DNA of 64,000 bases, taken from assembly GCA_039619475.1 (NCBI GenBank), contig CM077115.1, positions 497,633,352 to 497,697,351 of the forward strand. Reading direction: 5' to 3'. The stretch is from Icerya purchasi. Taxonomy: Eukaryota; Arthropoda; Insecta; Hemiptera; Monophlebidae. Positions 11,984 to 22,559 of the stretch are shown here, piece after piece (the first letter of the stretch is position 1; each line of letters begins with the position of its first letter). Position numbers and translations under genes: made by a program. The notes under the pieces are model-generated. The model did no database searches. It was given only the letters and a program-made list of their open reading frames with translations, and was not told where the DNA came from.

Positions 11984-12262
11984 GCGCTAGCCTAGTTGCT
12001 AGAGCATTCGGCTTCCGTTACAGAAGTCCTGAGTTCAGTCCCAGGCGCTGACAGGAAATTATTGCAGAAATTATTACAAAAATTAAATATTAATCGCTAA
12101 TAGTCACGCGGTAAGCAAATACGAAAACCACTGCGTAACCATATGCGCGCTAATCGATGTATAGTAGACAGACACACACGAGGGACTGAATTTATATCAA
12201 CATTTACAATCGTTTCCGATTGCAATATTGCGTCTACACTAGCGTTGCATATAGCAGTCTGG
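11984..12262 (+). mobile_element. SINE-A copy (tRNA-derived), plus strand
   Basis: This is one of the clearest copies. The internal RNA polymerase III promoter is visible: box A TAGCCTAGTTGC (11,988-11,999) and box B GAGTTCAGTCC (12,031-12,041), spaced as in tRNA genes. CAGGCGCTGACAGGAAATTA follows. The body contains the segment whose reverse is seen at 36.5 kb (CATATGCGCGCTAATCGATG, AGACAGACACACACG, GGGACTGAATTTATAT) and ends near CTAGCGTTGCATATAGCAG. A copy of this kind is moved by LINE proteins and encodes nothing; the short minus-strand open frame inside it is not a gene. Confidence 0.8.
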
Positions 12263-12402
12263 TAGCGGGTAATGCTGCAGCGACAAGGCATTGTCTTTAA
12301 TGAATATAAAAAAAAAAAAAAAATACCAGGGAAAAAAACTACAAAATCGTTAGAAGCCGGAAAATGGGAAAATTAGTCAAAGAAAATTTCAAGCAATTTG
12401 AA

Positions 12403-12416
12403 ATGTCTTGGTAATT
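12403..12416 (+). repeat. Target-site duplication, left copy
   Basis: ATGTCTTGGTAATT, identical to 12,486-12,499. The pair flanks a 69-bp retroposed fragment. Confidence 0.85.
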
Positions 12417-12485
12417 TTTTTTTTTTTATTTGTTTTTTTTTTTTTATGGCCTGGCGGCTAAGTAGCTTACCATTTGGCCACTTCC
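12417..12485 (-). mobile_element. 69-bp 5'-truncated retroposon with A-rich tail
   Basis: On the minus strand this reads GGAAGTGGCCAAATGG, then TAAGCTACTTAGCCGCC, AGGCCAT and a long A-run broken by CAAAT. The same 3' end (GTGGCCAAATGG...GGCCATAAAA) closes the 184-bp insertion at 25.2 kb. Perfect 14-bp duplications on both sides prove a single target-primed insertion. The parent element is not identified. Confidence 0.85.
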
Positions 12486-12499
12486 ATGTCTTGGTAATT
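12486..12499 (+). repeat. Target-site duplication, right copy
   Basis: ATGTCTTGGTAATT, identical to 12,403-12,416. Confidence 0.85.
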
Positions 12500-12894
12500 A
12501 ATTTTACCAGTCTAAATGGGAGTATACAAATTTTCAACTAAAAATCATCATCTCATCCGCTACTTTACACAAAGCATAATGATAGTACATTTCTTTCGCT
12601 TTTAGTCCACTTTATACCGCTTTATTTTTGACAATTCATTTTATAAAACCAGTTATAAAATGTTTCAACTGGTTGCCTATGAAAACGATACCATGTGATC
12701 GAGACTAACGAATTCTTTTTAGCTATGAAAAAAAGGAAAATCTGCTGGGTGCTTTACTTTTTTTTGTTAACGAAACCTCCGACGGCATAATATTTTCTTC
12801 GTACCGAGTCGAAAGGAAACGAATAAATCGCGAATATTTTCCTTCTGATTCCTGGTTCTTTAAGTTTTCATCGCTTTCCCGTTCTCATTTCTGT

Positions 12895-13036
12895 AATTCA
12901 CTTGTGTAATTGGGTACCAAAGACATCAGGAAAAGTAAAAGTAGCCAAGAGAAAGGAATTGCCCGTCGCTGGGCTTAGTACATTGTGGACCTTAACTTCA
13001 CAATCCATGATAATCAAGGATATATGGGACTTACTT
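12895..13036 (+). repeat. Interspersed repeat E
   Basis: This shares AATTGGGTACC, AAAGTAAAAGT, CTTCACAATCC, then AATCAAGGATATATGG and ACTTACTTT with 25,555-25,737. Its last part is shared with 48,528-48,602, where the end is a (TTTAC)n-like tail. The repeat abuts a LINE tail fragment at 13,037. Its class is unknown; the repeating ACTTACTTTACTTT end suggests the 3' tail of a retroposon. Confidence 0.55.
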
Positions 13037-13347
13037 TTGGCCATTCTGCTCTGCCTTCCTCTCGTTTTCGCTATTCCCTTGTTCCCCCTCAGAATTTTTC
13101 TTCCCACCGTAATGAAGCGGTGGTTTGCGACGCCGACCACGTTTTTTTGAAAGTCCATTCCTTTCTGTCGAACGTTGTATTTTATATGCTTGCCTGCTGA
13201 AACTCCCTGCTCCTTATTGTGCATCATTAAATGTTGTCTTTCCCTTCACCATCCATTATTTCATTCGTTAGTTCCTTTATTTAACTAACGGCTCTTTCCC
13301 TTTTTGTTGTATGTAAGCGTGGGTCCTTGGCTGGTGTGTCCGAAAAA
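13037..13347 (+). mobile_element. RNase H LINE family tail, 5'-truncated
   Basis: This fragment carries only the last part of the LINE: CATTCTGCTCTGCCTTCCTC, TCGTTTTCGC, then CDADHVF (13,127-13,150), a damaged cysteine segment, and a 3' UTR ending CTTGGCTGGTGTGTCCGAAA and an A-rich tail. It is collinear with 51,470-51,815. No catalytic domain remains. Confidence 0.6.
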
Positions 13348-15814
13348 AATAAATAATAATAAGAATACAAAAATTATAAAAGTAATAATCGCGAATATTC
13401 ACACGCGCACATCGAAATATAAGGTTTCTAACGAGGATTCTACATTGTGTATTTTAAAAGAAAAGGAAAAGAGAGTTCTATTTGCAAAAACGAATTTTTC
13501 GATAAAAAATGTTTCGTCGAAATTGTTACGAAGAAGGGAATTCTGGAACTGAAAAGACCATATCGAATTGTTTCTTCGGTACTATAGTTAAAGAAGGAAA
13601 TTCTGAAAACAGAATTCCTTCATCCGCGTTAATTCGCCATGAAAGTGACTTTCTGAAACAGCGTCGATAATTTGACTGCAGCTATTTATCGGGACTGCTC
13701 CATAAAAATGCGCTGAAGCAGGTGTAACGGCGTATGCGCGGGGAACATATATCTGCCGAAGTAAAGCATAAATATCCCCGGTATCGTCGTAATAGCAAAG
13801 CACAATTCTCCTTATCGAGTCGAATAAAAACTTAACCGGGCCCGACTGCAGTCAGATTTTAAGCAAATGATTTGTGAGCCAGATCGGACGTACTTGGCAT
13901 TCATGAAGACTTTTTATATCGATTCCATTACCGCTTCACAGGCCGGATAATAAAGTCGTAAACTTTCATCATAGCTTTCTGCTGTTTTCCTCTTCCCGTT
14001 TGTCGTCTAGCGCTATTTTACTTTTACCGGATAAAAATGAAAAAACCTCACTAAGAAAGAATCAGCGAAAGTGGCGCCTTAAACTATAAAACTTGCTGGT
14101 GCTGCTCGAGCCGCCGTTATTGTTTTCATTCTCGGTTGCACTTTTTGTTGTTTTTTTTGTTTTTGTTATCCTCACCCTTAATTCCAAAAGACAAGAAGCG
14201 AGAAAAGCTTAAAATTAGGGGGTGACTTTTGGACGAATCGCGTTTGCCAGATAAATCGGCATCGTAGTTGGTCAATCAGGGATGAAAGAGACGATGTTAC
14301 TATCAAGAGGAGAGAAAAAGAGAGAGACAGAAAGAGAGAGAGAGAGTCGATTTGCCGAATTTTGACGCTAACCTCTGGAGTGGTTCGCGATTTTGCCGAA
14401 CTATTTTCATCATTCGCTTTTACGAGTTTGTTTCAGGGAAACCAAAAAGAAGGTAATGAAAAGCGCGCACGCCGACGTCGAGGAAATGCAGTCGGTCGCG
14501 TAGGGTCTACACGCTGAACGACTAGAATTTCGGTTTTAGCGTGGGTTTATGTGTCCACCGAGCTTGTTGATGGCTGCTGGAATGACCAGCACCGAATCAA
14601 CTACCATGAAATGAGAACTATTTTCGATTGCCTTTTAAACTAAATCGCTTCTTTACTGAGAAGTTTATATGCTTCCCGTTGGCGGACACGCACTCTTGTC
14701 TGTTCTTTTTCACATTGAGAGAACGCTTTAGTGTTTTTTAAAAAATACCATAAACTCTACTAAAGTCAAAAAAATACCGAATCTAAACTCTTAATGATTT
14801 TAATCTGTACCATCAGATACAATTTAAGGGAAGAAACCAAAGAAAAATAATTCAAGATAAAAAAATATTCTGGTATTTACGAATGAAGATCGTAATAACT
14901 GTAACATTAATAATGTTAAATGCTGCATGTGCAAGGTTGATAAGTATTAAATGGATCCGTATAATGTGTAAGCTTATTTATCTGTTTATTATAATATTTT
15001 ATTTTGTTTCAGTATCGCTTATATTTCGGCTGTAACCGCAAGTTCTCCCGTACAGTCCCCATAAAAATGTGCGCTCATTCGTATCATAATTTCGAAAGAA
15101 TCGCACTGTCTCTGTTTCTCGATGGTGTTTGCCGGTTTCGTGATGATACAGAATGTCAAAAAGGTTTTAATCAGCGGGTTCTTTCAAATTTCGGCCATCT
15201 AAAATAAAACACACATTATATTACCACAACATGCGTAATAATGGTAACGCAGTAAAATTTTAGCCGCCCACCACCGCAACGGTTTTTGAACAAGTTCCGA
15301 TCGAATTTTAGACAGAAACCGTAATATCAAAATGTAGTTTCGAAAATTTTTAAAATTCCTATATACACACCCTTCAGCTGGATATCCTATACATAATCCT
15401 GCACGAGCACGCAGCTTGTTCAATTTTTATGCATAGCATTTTTCGCGAATTCCATTGTTATTTCTCGTTAAAAATTTAACACGTAGCTCTTAAATAATTT
15501 TCATCTTTACGTAAATGGTAATTCGTTGAAAATTTTGAATTTTGTGCGAATAATTTATTATGCTGCACAATTGTACATTGTCACAAAAATGGCTTTTTTT
15601 CGTAAACAAACAACATCGATTTCTACTCCGATAATTTTTAATGAAAATGTATTTTAAAAATAATAATTATTTGACAAAAAAAAGAAAAAAAGGTACACTT
15701 TAAGTAGATTAATTATGATTATCGTTAAAGAACAGAACTTAATTCCAGTGTCAATTTAACAAATTCAAATTGCAATAATTAAACAAGTACGGAGAACAAA
15801 CGAAAACCACTCAT
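13348..15814. other. Gene-less stretch
   Basis: No supported gene. It contains a GA-rich tract at about 14,308-14,347 and a CpG-containing block at about 14,380-14,620. Open frames at 13,588-13,803 (minus) and 15,004-15,207 (plus) are short, have no known motif, and are not counted as genes. Confidence 0.5.
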
Positions 15815-16110
15815 TTTCCGTAGGCTAAGCATTATGCAAGTATCAGAAACATTATTTTAATTTTTACAATCTGATTGTATCGAAACAGTAATTAATGTAT
15901 GAATGTTGTTTGAGAATATGATCATAATATTCATTTTAAGGTATGTTTTATCGTACGATATATGTATCGTTGAAAACTAATGAAATAATTATAATATTTT
16001 TTACCTTTTAACGCATTTTAATTAAATTTTCAAAGTAAATTTTCCCTTTATTTTACTTCACGATATTTAACGTAAATATTTGTGACTGATAAAATACGGG
16101 TGGTAGACCC
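15815..16110 (+). repeat. Diverged direct repeat, copy 1
   Basis: Collinear with 16,615-16,895. Landmarks are TTTTCCGTAGGCTAAGCATT, TTTTTTACCTTTTAACGCAT and AACGTAAATATTTGTGAC. It is AT-rich with no coding signal. Confidence 0.6.
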
Positions 16111-16614
16111 CTGCTTAATCTACTTTCTGTCCTCAATAAACAGCTAACTATTGGTTAAAAAATATAATATCCTAATTCGGCTAGTGGCGGGATTTTACAG
16201 TTCGCTACTAATAAATCTTCTACGTCCTATTTATGTTTACCTAAATACTGTTCTCTCTCCTCAGGCCAAGTTCTATAAAGTTCTCAGAAATTTCATAAAA
16301 TGTTAAAATTAATTTCACTCTTACCTAATCTTAACTCCCGAGACCCTCCTCCGCGTATACTGAAAGAATATAAAATAATCTTTTTAAAAAAACACCGATT
16401 TCAAGATTTAATTTTTAAAAATCCGATAAAAAAATACATAATTACTCGATATGAAAATAATTCAGAGGAATATACACTTCAAGGAGTTGTTGTTGTTGTT
16501 GCGGCTATTATTAAACGACATTCATGACTTAATTGAGAGTCTCGGCGGCACACCAAATTCGAATAGCATCAATAATCAAAAATCGTATTAAATGAAAATA
16601 ACGAAACACTCAAT
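16111..16614. other. Spacer between direct repeats
   Basis: No gene recognised. It contains a short GTT trinucleotide run at about 16,482-16,500. Confidence 0.5.
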
Positions 16615-16895
16615 CGTCTTCCGTAAGCCAAGTATTGAAAACATCAGGTAAAAATATTACCCCGCGTTTAATCATTATAATTTGGCGTTGTACCGAAACT
16701 CTAATTAAGCTATGGTTAATTAAGAATAAACTTAATATCCCGTAATACATATATATATTTTTCAATGTAAAATATATTATTCCGTTTATGAAATGTTTTT
16801 TACTTTTTACCGCATTTTTATCAAAAAATTTTTAACTATTATAAATTTTTAATGTAAATATTTTCGAACGATAACGGTTCAACTTAAAATACTTC
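16615..16895 (+). repeat. Diverged direct repeat, copy 2
   Basis: Collinear with 15,815-16,110. Landmarks are CTTCCGTAAGCCAAGTATT, TTTTTTACTTTTTACCGCAT and AATGTAAATATTTTCGAACG. Confidence 0.6.
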
Positions 16896-17374
16896 CTCCT
16901 TCGGAATTTCGATGTTTACATTTCCTCCGTGTTTTATACTGGAAATAACGTAATTTGATGACTGCTCGTTGCTCACCGATTTTCGTCGATACTAATTTGC
17001 GTCCATTATTAAGGGGCCTTATTAAATGAGATGGTTAAAAGTTTTATTAATCACCGCGACACTGAACGGTACACTTATGTTTACCGCTGACCGATACCCC
17101 CCCTTAAAATCAGTGAAATCAGTCTGCGCGCGGGCAAACCTTGAATATAAAAGAAAACGAAACAATTGCATATCTAACGAACATGTATAACTTCATTTTC
17201 TTCGAATAAGAGAATGACTACATTTCAGAATAGATAACATGATCCCATTCGTTATTCTACTCGAAAAGGCTGAAATTTAGCTGGTTCGAATTCCAAACAG
17301 AAAGATCACGGAGAAGAGAAGTACGTTCAGATAAACCGAGTTATATTTGCATATCGCTGAATTCTACAAACTAG
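16896..17374. other. No gene recognised
   Basis: AT-rich sequence with a short CpG-containing patch at about 17,050-17,150. No protein similarity. Confidence 0.5.
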
Positions 17375-18064
17375 CCTTTAATGACAATCATCCCATCTAT
17401 AGTCTTTCCCTTTCCCATTCCATTTCCATCGACCTGCTTTGGGTTCCAAGTCATGCGGGTATTGATGGTAACGAGACGGTGGACTCCTTAGCACGCTTAG
17501 CGTTACACTCTCCACATGATTCCTGGTCACAACATACTTCACCTCTCCAAAAGAATGCATGTCAGACTTTGGTCAGATGTGCATCCTTGCTCTTTTTCCG
17601 ATCCTAACTCATTTTACCTTTCTATTCAGCCTAGACCTCCTTCTTGTTCTTGGTTCTATCATTTTCCTACTCTTAAATGTTTTTTCATCATTGCCATCTG
17701 CTGTCTGCGGTTCAATCATACTTTGCTCCCATATCCTCTCGGCATCGTTTTGCTCTTTTCCCATCCCCTTATTGTCCTTTGCACTCTGGCGACTGTTCCT
17801 TCGTTTGTGATCCTGACCACGTGCTGTTTGAATGTTCCAGTCTTTCCTCCGAGCGTAATATCCTGTACGTTTAATTATTAAAGCTGAATTATCCTACTCC
17901 ATATAGTGCTTCCTATATCTTAGCTTTGCCGTCATCCAATGTGGTTCCTATTCTGGTCTCTTTCCTGTCATCGATCTCTGACCGGATCAAAATTTAATCT
18001 CTAATCTAGTCCAATTGTCCTGGGTAGCTGCCCTTAGTTGGCCAAGTCCAAAAAAAAAAAAAAG
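17375..18064 (+). mobile_element. RNase H LINE family, RNase H end plus tail (5'-truncated)
   Basis: The first frame (about 17,380-17,515) encodes the end of an RNase H domain: IDLLWVPSHAGIDGNETVDS followed by LARLAL, which holds the conserved His and the last Asp. After a frame change at about 17,530, the tail domain follows as RLWSDVHPCSFSDPNSFYLS, FNHTLLP and CDPDHVLFECSSLSSER (about 17,555-17,865). The 3' UTR ends GCCCTTAGTTGGCCAAGTCC and an A-run at 18,049-18,063. At least two frame breaks and loss of RT and endonuclease make it a dead copy. It is closest in sequence to the 21.3-kb copy. Confidence 0.85.
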
Positions 18065-19464
18065 AAAACCTTGGTTTTTCGATGTTTCCAAGGCACCAGA
18101 CATACACAAATATTAAACCTCGTTTGTGATAGAATTTCGGTAAAGCATAAAATTCAAAACTCCTAAGAAGTTTATTAAAAGTTTTTTGGTCTTCCTGAGA
18201 AAAACTTTGGTTGCTTGTTTTGTTATTTACGTTTTCCGACAAACATCATGAAATTTTTAAGAAGTGTTCCCGGTTGCATTCATTTTCAGAACACTTTTCT
18301 AGAAGTTAAACTCCAATTACTATTCTAACGCGATAGAGCTCCTTGTTTTATTTTTGTTTTTCTTTTTCTTTTGTACTAGCTTTCGCTATTTAACCAGTTT
18401 AAAACCGGTCAAGTAATAACGAACACGACAAAAAAAAAAAAAAAAAAAAAAATCATATGCGACGAATAAACTGTTGTTTTTTCGAAGTGGTAAAAAGTGA
18501 TGCACACTGCATTTCGAATGGAGAAAAAAGAAAAATACGATAATAAAAAGTTTGAATTTCAGAAAATAAAAAAGATGAGCTGAAAATAATAAAAAGAAAA
18601 CAAAAGATCCCAAAAAAGAAAAAAATTATTAGCCCAGATACCAGCCAGAATGGTACTGCGCGGCGAAATGAAATGTATCTGACCGTACACTAGCTTATGT
18701 GAACTCCATTTGGCTGTAAAACTAAATTATTTTGACAACGAGCTGCAGACCCGATTTTACGGAATTGTGCAAATATTTGATTTGCACAATCAGTCGATCG
18801 TCGTGCTGCCGATAGTCGAAGCACTATATTTGTTACATTAGAAAGGTACGGTAGAACGCTTCGCTGACCAGTGCAAACAAATTTATCGAGCGCAATATCG
18901 GAGGGAAGGCTGCACGATACAGAAGAAATTTTCATACGAATGGGGAAAATTGGGTACACTTTAATTTAGATTAATTCAGCCTAACGGCCATAATGGAATT
19001 TGACGAATGTGTATCGTCACCGTCGCTATAACGTCCAACGATATTTTTGCTCGTGCGAGCGCGACTAATTCTCATTAATTAAACCAGACTTCGATAAATA
19101 ATTAACGTCCTCCTCCGCTCTAGTGTGCATTTTTCCGGTCGCTAGAGCGAGTTACGGATTAATAAAATAATTTAAACTGAAAAATTCCAGTGATTAAATT
19201 ACCGGGGAAAAAATGAACTGGAAGTAAATTAAACGATGCCTCGCATACTTTTCGGTGGTCGTTTTATTTGAAAATGAAAAAGTTTACAGGCAAGTTCATT
19301 TATTCAATTTCGAAAATCTGTAATGAAAAATGTTCTATGTGAAATATCACGCGAATCGAATTATTCGTTTTCCTACAGATAAGTACGAGGAAAAACTTTA
19401 AACTGAAAATGAAATTCTAAAAACCGAGAAATGAAAAAGCGAAATAAATATATATATCGTACCT
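18065..19464. other. Gene-less stretch
   Basis: No gene supported. It contains an A-run at about 18,430-18,451 and mixed AT-rich sequence. The minus-strand open frame at 18,690-18,959 has no recognisable motif. Confidence 0.5.
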
Positions 19465-19497
19465 ATTTGTTGGAATTAAAATCAAATCAAATAGCGT

Positions 19498-19502
19498 TTA
19501 TT

Positions 19503-19534
<32 letters not shown>

Positions 19535-19539
19535 TATTC
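19498..19539. repeat. (TTA)n/(TA)n compound microsatellite
   Basis: About seven TTA units pass directly into about nine TA units. It sits at the presumed 3' end of the minus-strand LINE, so it may have grown from that element's tail. Confidence 0.9.
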
Positions 19540-19694
19540 CATCTATGCGCAATGATACGTGAGCGATGGACTATTCAGGCAAATTATCTAAATCTAATAT
19601 AACTATTTACAAACTAAAGAGCAACAATTTTATTTACCGAACATAATAAAATGAAAGCGTTAGCATTCTTACATATTTACCCATCAATAACTTC

Positions 19695-20000
19695 TAAAAA
19701 TCGCTCCGTAAGAAAATAACTGAAACAATAAAAATTTCTTAAATGTATAAAAGAAAATCTAAAAGGGATATTGAAATTATAAAATAACTTCCGAAAATTC
19801 ACTACATATACAAATAAGTAAAACAATAAATATTTCTTAAATGTTTAAAAGTAAAATATTAACAGAAAATTAAAATTATGAACCAATTACGTGCAATCAT
19901 TTCCAGAAATCGCTACATATAAAATACTGAAAACAATAAAAATTTCTGAACATCGTAAAAGGGAATATTGACGAAATATTGAAATTATACAACCCACTCA
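19695..20000. repeat. Three diverged tandem units of about 95-110 bp
   Basis: Units begin near 19,695, 19,792 and 19,905. Each contains AATCGCTACATAT (or close), AACAATAAAAATTTCTTAAA, an AAAAG motif and ATTGAAATTATA in the same order. The array lies in the 3' part of the decayed minus-strand LINE. Confidence 0.7.
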
Positions 20001-21015
20001 CCGGTCTAATACCACCACCTGGAAACAGGCAAAATTCTATTTCACAGTCCATAAAATAAAATCCATTTAATTTGTTCCCGCAATACAGTTATTCAAAAGT
20101 AATGGTCAAAGGAGCAAAAACAATCGTCACAGGAAACGATATGTATGCAAAAGATAATTTTATAACTAGAGGTTAGCTGAAGAGATATTTCAAACCATAT
20201 AGCGCCACTTATAATTTAACGAGTGATATCTTGTTCAGGTAAGAATTGGAAGCAGTTGCACCTGAATATCTCACTTGTAATCTTGTATGATATTTAAAGC
20301 ACTTGAGAATTGAGGCAGAATAACTCTATTCGAGGATCCAGTAAAACCAACTACTAGAGAAATTTGAAAACTGTCTTTATTATTAATTACAAAATACAAC
20401 AAATTTGCTTTGCACAGGTTTTCAAAATTCGTGATGCCATTATTCTTTACACTGATATCCCGAAATTGTATATTTTTTATTTATTTATTTATTTAGATTG
20501 TATATTTTTAAGCAATGGGTTTTGCAAGATTTTTACAGGTCTGATAAAATAATTACCCCCCCCCCCTCACCAAGAAAGAATAGGTTGGTATAATGCCTGC
20601 CAGGTATACCCGCCGTATTCCTGCACCCGTAAAAAAGATGAAACAAAGCAACCAACACTATAATATTGAATTTAACTAAAAACAATGATTTTAATTTTTT
20701 ACGACGCCGCTTGTAATTTAATAAAATTTTGTTTCCAGGGTAAGAGAGTTATATATAATAGCACCAGTGTACTTTACTTGGATTCTCGGATGATATTTAA
20801 ACGACTTGGGGGAACTGCAGCGAAGTAGGTATAAGAGATCTAGTAGTACCTCCCATTAACGCTATTCTAAATTCACTCTTATTTTTGATATCTATAATGT
20901 CGTAATTATTTCCGTTACTATTATTAGGTCGCACTCTATTACACATAGAATTTTGTAAAGCGGTAATAGGTTTGCTCCGACATTTAGCTACTCCTCCCCA
21001 GAACTGAATTCCATA

Positions 21016-21342
21016 GGCAAGAATTCACTGATATAGGGGAACATATAAACGATGTAGATATAGAGGTAAGAAGTGCTGTTGTAAATAATAAAATAATAAA
21101 ATAAATATATTAACAACAACAAACGATAAATAAATAACAAATCGATCTTGTTCAATATTGTTTCTATTCTTAACTGAAGGCGGACTTTGCCCAAAAACTT
21201 TATTAATTTCTTTATATTTCTCCCATACATATATGTATAGGTTTATCCTTTTGTTATCCGTATATTTAATTTTATTATTTATGCTGGTTTTGCTTTTCTA
21301 CATTAACCAATAGTAGTCGATAGTTGATACTTTATGATACAT
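21016..21342. other. No gene recognised
   Basis: AT-rich. The minus-strand open frame at 20,988-21,230 is the LINE end read in the wrong frame plus random sequence. Confidence 0.5.
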
Positions 21343-21887
21343 GGCGAGTTAACTTTACCATGACTTTTGGACTGATCTTTATCCGTCTCTTTTCTCCAAT
21401 CCTAACTCTTTTTACCTTGCTATATAACCCTCTCCACCTACTTCTTCCTGGTTTAATAATTTTCCCTGCATCAGCCGTTCTGTTATTTCTTCCATAATTC
21501 GCCTCCGCTTTAATCACAGTCTGCTTCCTGCTTGCCTCTTTCGTTTTAATATTGTTCAGTCTCCCTTGTATCCCTTCCATCCTCCTATCTTAAATTTGAC
21601 CTGTGATGTAAATTACCTCCTATTCGAATGCTCATCTATCTCCTCAGAACGCGCAGTCCTTTATTCTAATTTGCTTGGCCTTGGCCTCCCGACCCCTTAC
21701 TGTGCCCACTACATTCTTGCTCTTCCTTCTTTTTCTGTTGTTCCTATATTGGCTATCTTTATTTTTTCTGCTTCTAATCGCTTCCTGATTTAACTTTCAA
21801 TTCCCTACGTTTCATTATTTGTTAGTTCTTTGTGCTGGATAAATGCCCTGAGTTGACGCGCCCAAAGAAAAAAAAAAAAAAAACTTT
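21343..21887 (+). mobile_element. RNase H LINE family tail, 5'-truncated
   Basis: FWTDLYPSLFSNPNSFYLAI (from about 21,363) aligns with RLWSDVHPCSFSDPNSFYLS at 17.6 kb and RLWQDIYPSLFSNRH at 51.3 kb. The Cys-rich motif CDVNYLLFECSSISSERAVL and GLGLPTPY follow (21,602-21,705), then a stop at 21,791-21,793. The 3' UTR ends TGAGTTGACGCGCCCAAAGA and an A-run (to about 21,883). Internal stops and frame changes are present and the RNase H domain is missing. Confidence 0.8.
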
Positions 21888-22184
21888 TATTTGACAAAAT
21901 TATTTTATCGGTAAATTTCCCCCGTATTTTGTAATTATGCAAGCAGTTAAAAAATAGAATTATCAGATATTTTAACACTTTTATAAGGGTGCTCCTCCGC
22001 AAATGTGGATTTTGAAGATGAATAGTTGTTCTAAGTTATTTTAGTGTGGTTGCGTAACAAAAACAAAATTAATTTGCTTTCTAAAAGTGATAATACTAAA
22101 TAATAGAAATTTTAATATATGCTAAAATGTAATATCATCATCATCATTATCATAGTTCAGCTTCTGAGCATCGGCGACTGCCTA
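21888..22184. other. No gene recognised
   Basis: Mixed AT-rich sequence with an ATC trinucleotide run near 22,133-22,150. Confidence 0.5.
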
Positions 22185-22262
22185 TTCGTATATTTAAGAT
22201 GTACAGACATAGGCATAGTGTACCACCAAGTAAATTGGTATATGCAACGCGAGAAAATATTC
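22185..22262 (-). mobile_element. SINE-A 3' end fragment, minus strand
   Basis: TGTACAGACATAGGCATAGT, then ACCAAGTAAATTGGTATATG and CAACGCGAG, match the 3' end of SINE-A in reverse, as seen at 10,477-10,520. The head is not recognisable. Confidence 0.5.
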
Positions 22263-22391
22263 GCCAAATTACTCCAGCCAAAATGCAAGAAACTACATAT
22301 ATAATAAATACACCGAAAGTACAATGGGGAAAAAAAAAGACGCCATATCGTTTTAACAACATTAGGTAACTTCAATATTATTACAAAAACT

Positions 22392-22559
22392 GACCCCAGT
22401 TACCGTAGGGCAGTTAGTTAAGCATGGTACTTCCTTCAAGTAGGACCTGGTTCGAACCCCACAGCCGCACACGGTGAAAATATAAAAAAAATTCAGTTGC
22501 GTTCGGTTAATGTCCGTAGTTGACGAGCTTAACAAAAAAAAAAAAAAACAAAAAAAAAT
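22392..22559 (+). mobile_element. Second tRNA-derived SINE family (SINE-B)
   Basis: The head has a box-A-like GGGCAGTTAGTTAAGCATGG and a near-perfect box B GGTTCGAACCC (22,450-22,460), about 35-40 bp apart as in tRNA genes. The body ends with GGTTAATGTCCGTAGTTGAC and an A-rich tail (22,532-22,559). The tail segment recurs at 28.8 kb. The sequence does not fold as a complete tRNA with a matching acceptor stem, so a tRNA gene is not claimed. Confidence 0.65.

Larger units (their letters stand above)
19465..21015 (-). mobile_element. Decayed minus-strand LINE: end of RT region and long 3' part
   Basis: Read on the minus strand, 21,015-20,992 encodes YGIQFWGG, the motif that typically follows the reverse transcriptase palm in Jockey/CR1-like proteins. 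VAKCRSKPITALQNSMCNRV follows in frame. Downstream (lower coordinates) coding signal fades. A segment at 20,745-20,870 is repeated in diverged form at 20,225-20,350. The element appears to end near 19,465-19,490 with ACGCTATTTGATTTGATTTT, a plausible short-repeat LINE terminus. Strand and 3' end are inferred from these landmarks. The clade is uncertain. Confidence 0.45.

Noticed and set aside
12097..12291. Recurrent short minus-strand frame also seen at 40.5 and 47.4 kb
   Set aside because: These frames fall inside SINE-A copies, are not conserved as proteins, and reflect the shared repeat sequence.
15004..15207. Candidate exon after a pyrimidine tract and CAG
   Set aside because: The acceptor-like sequence is common in AT-rich DNA; no donor, no motif and no similar peptide were found.
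19695..20000. A CRISPR-like array
   Set aside because: Three diverged ~100-bp units are not short identical repeats with unique spacers; the region is a tandem repeat in a eukaryotic LINE.
22450..22460. A tRNA gene at 22.4 kb
   Set aside because: Box A and box B are present, but no paired acceptor stem was seen and the sequence continues into a body and A-tail shared with another copy, so it is a SINE.
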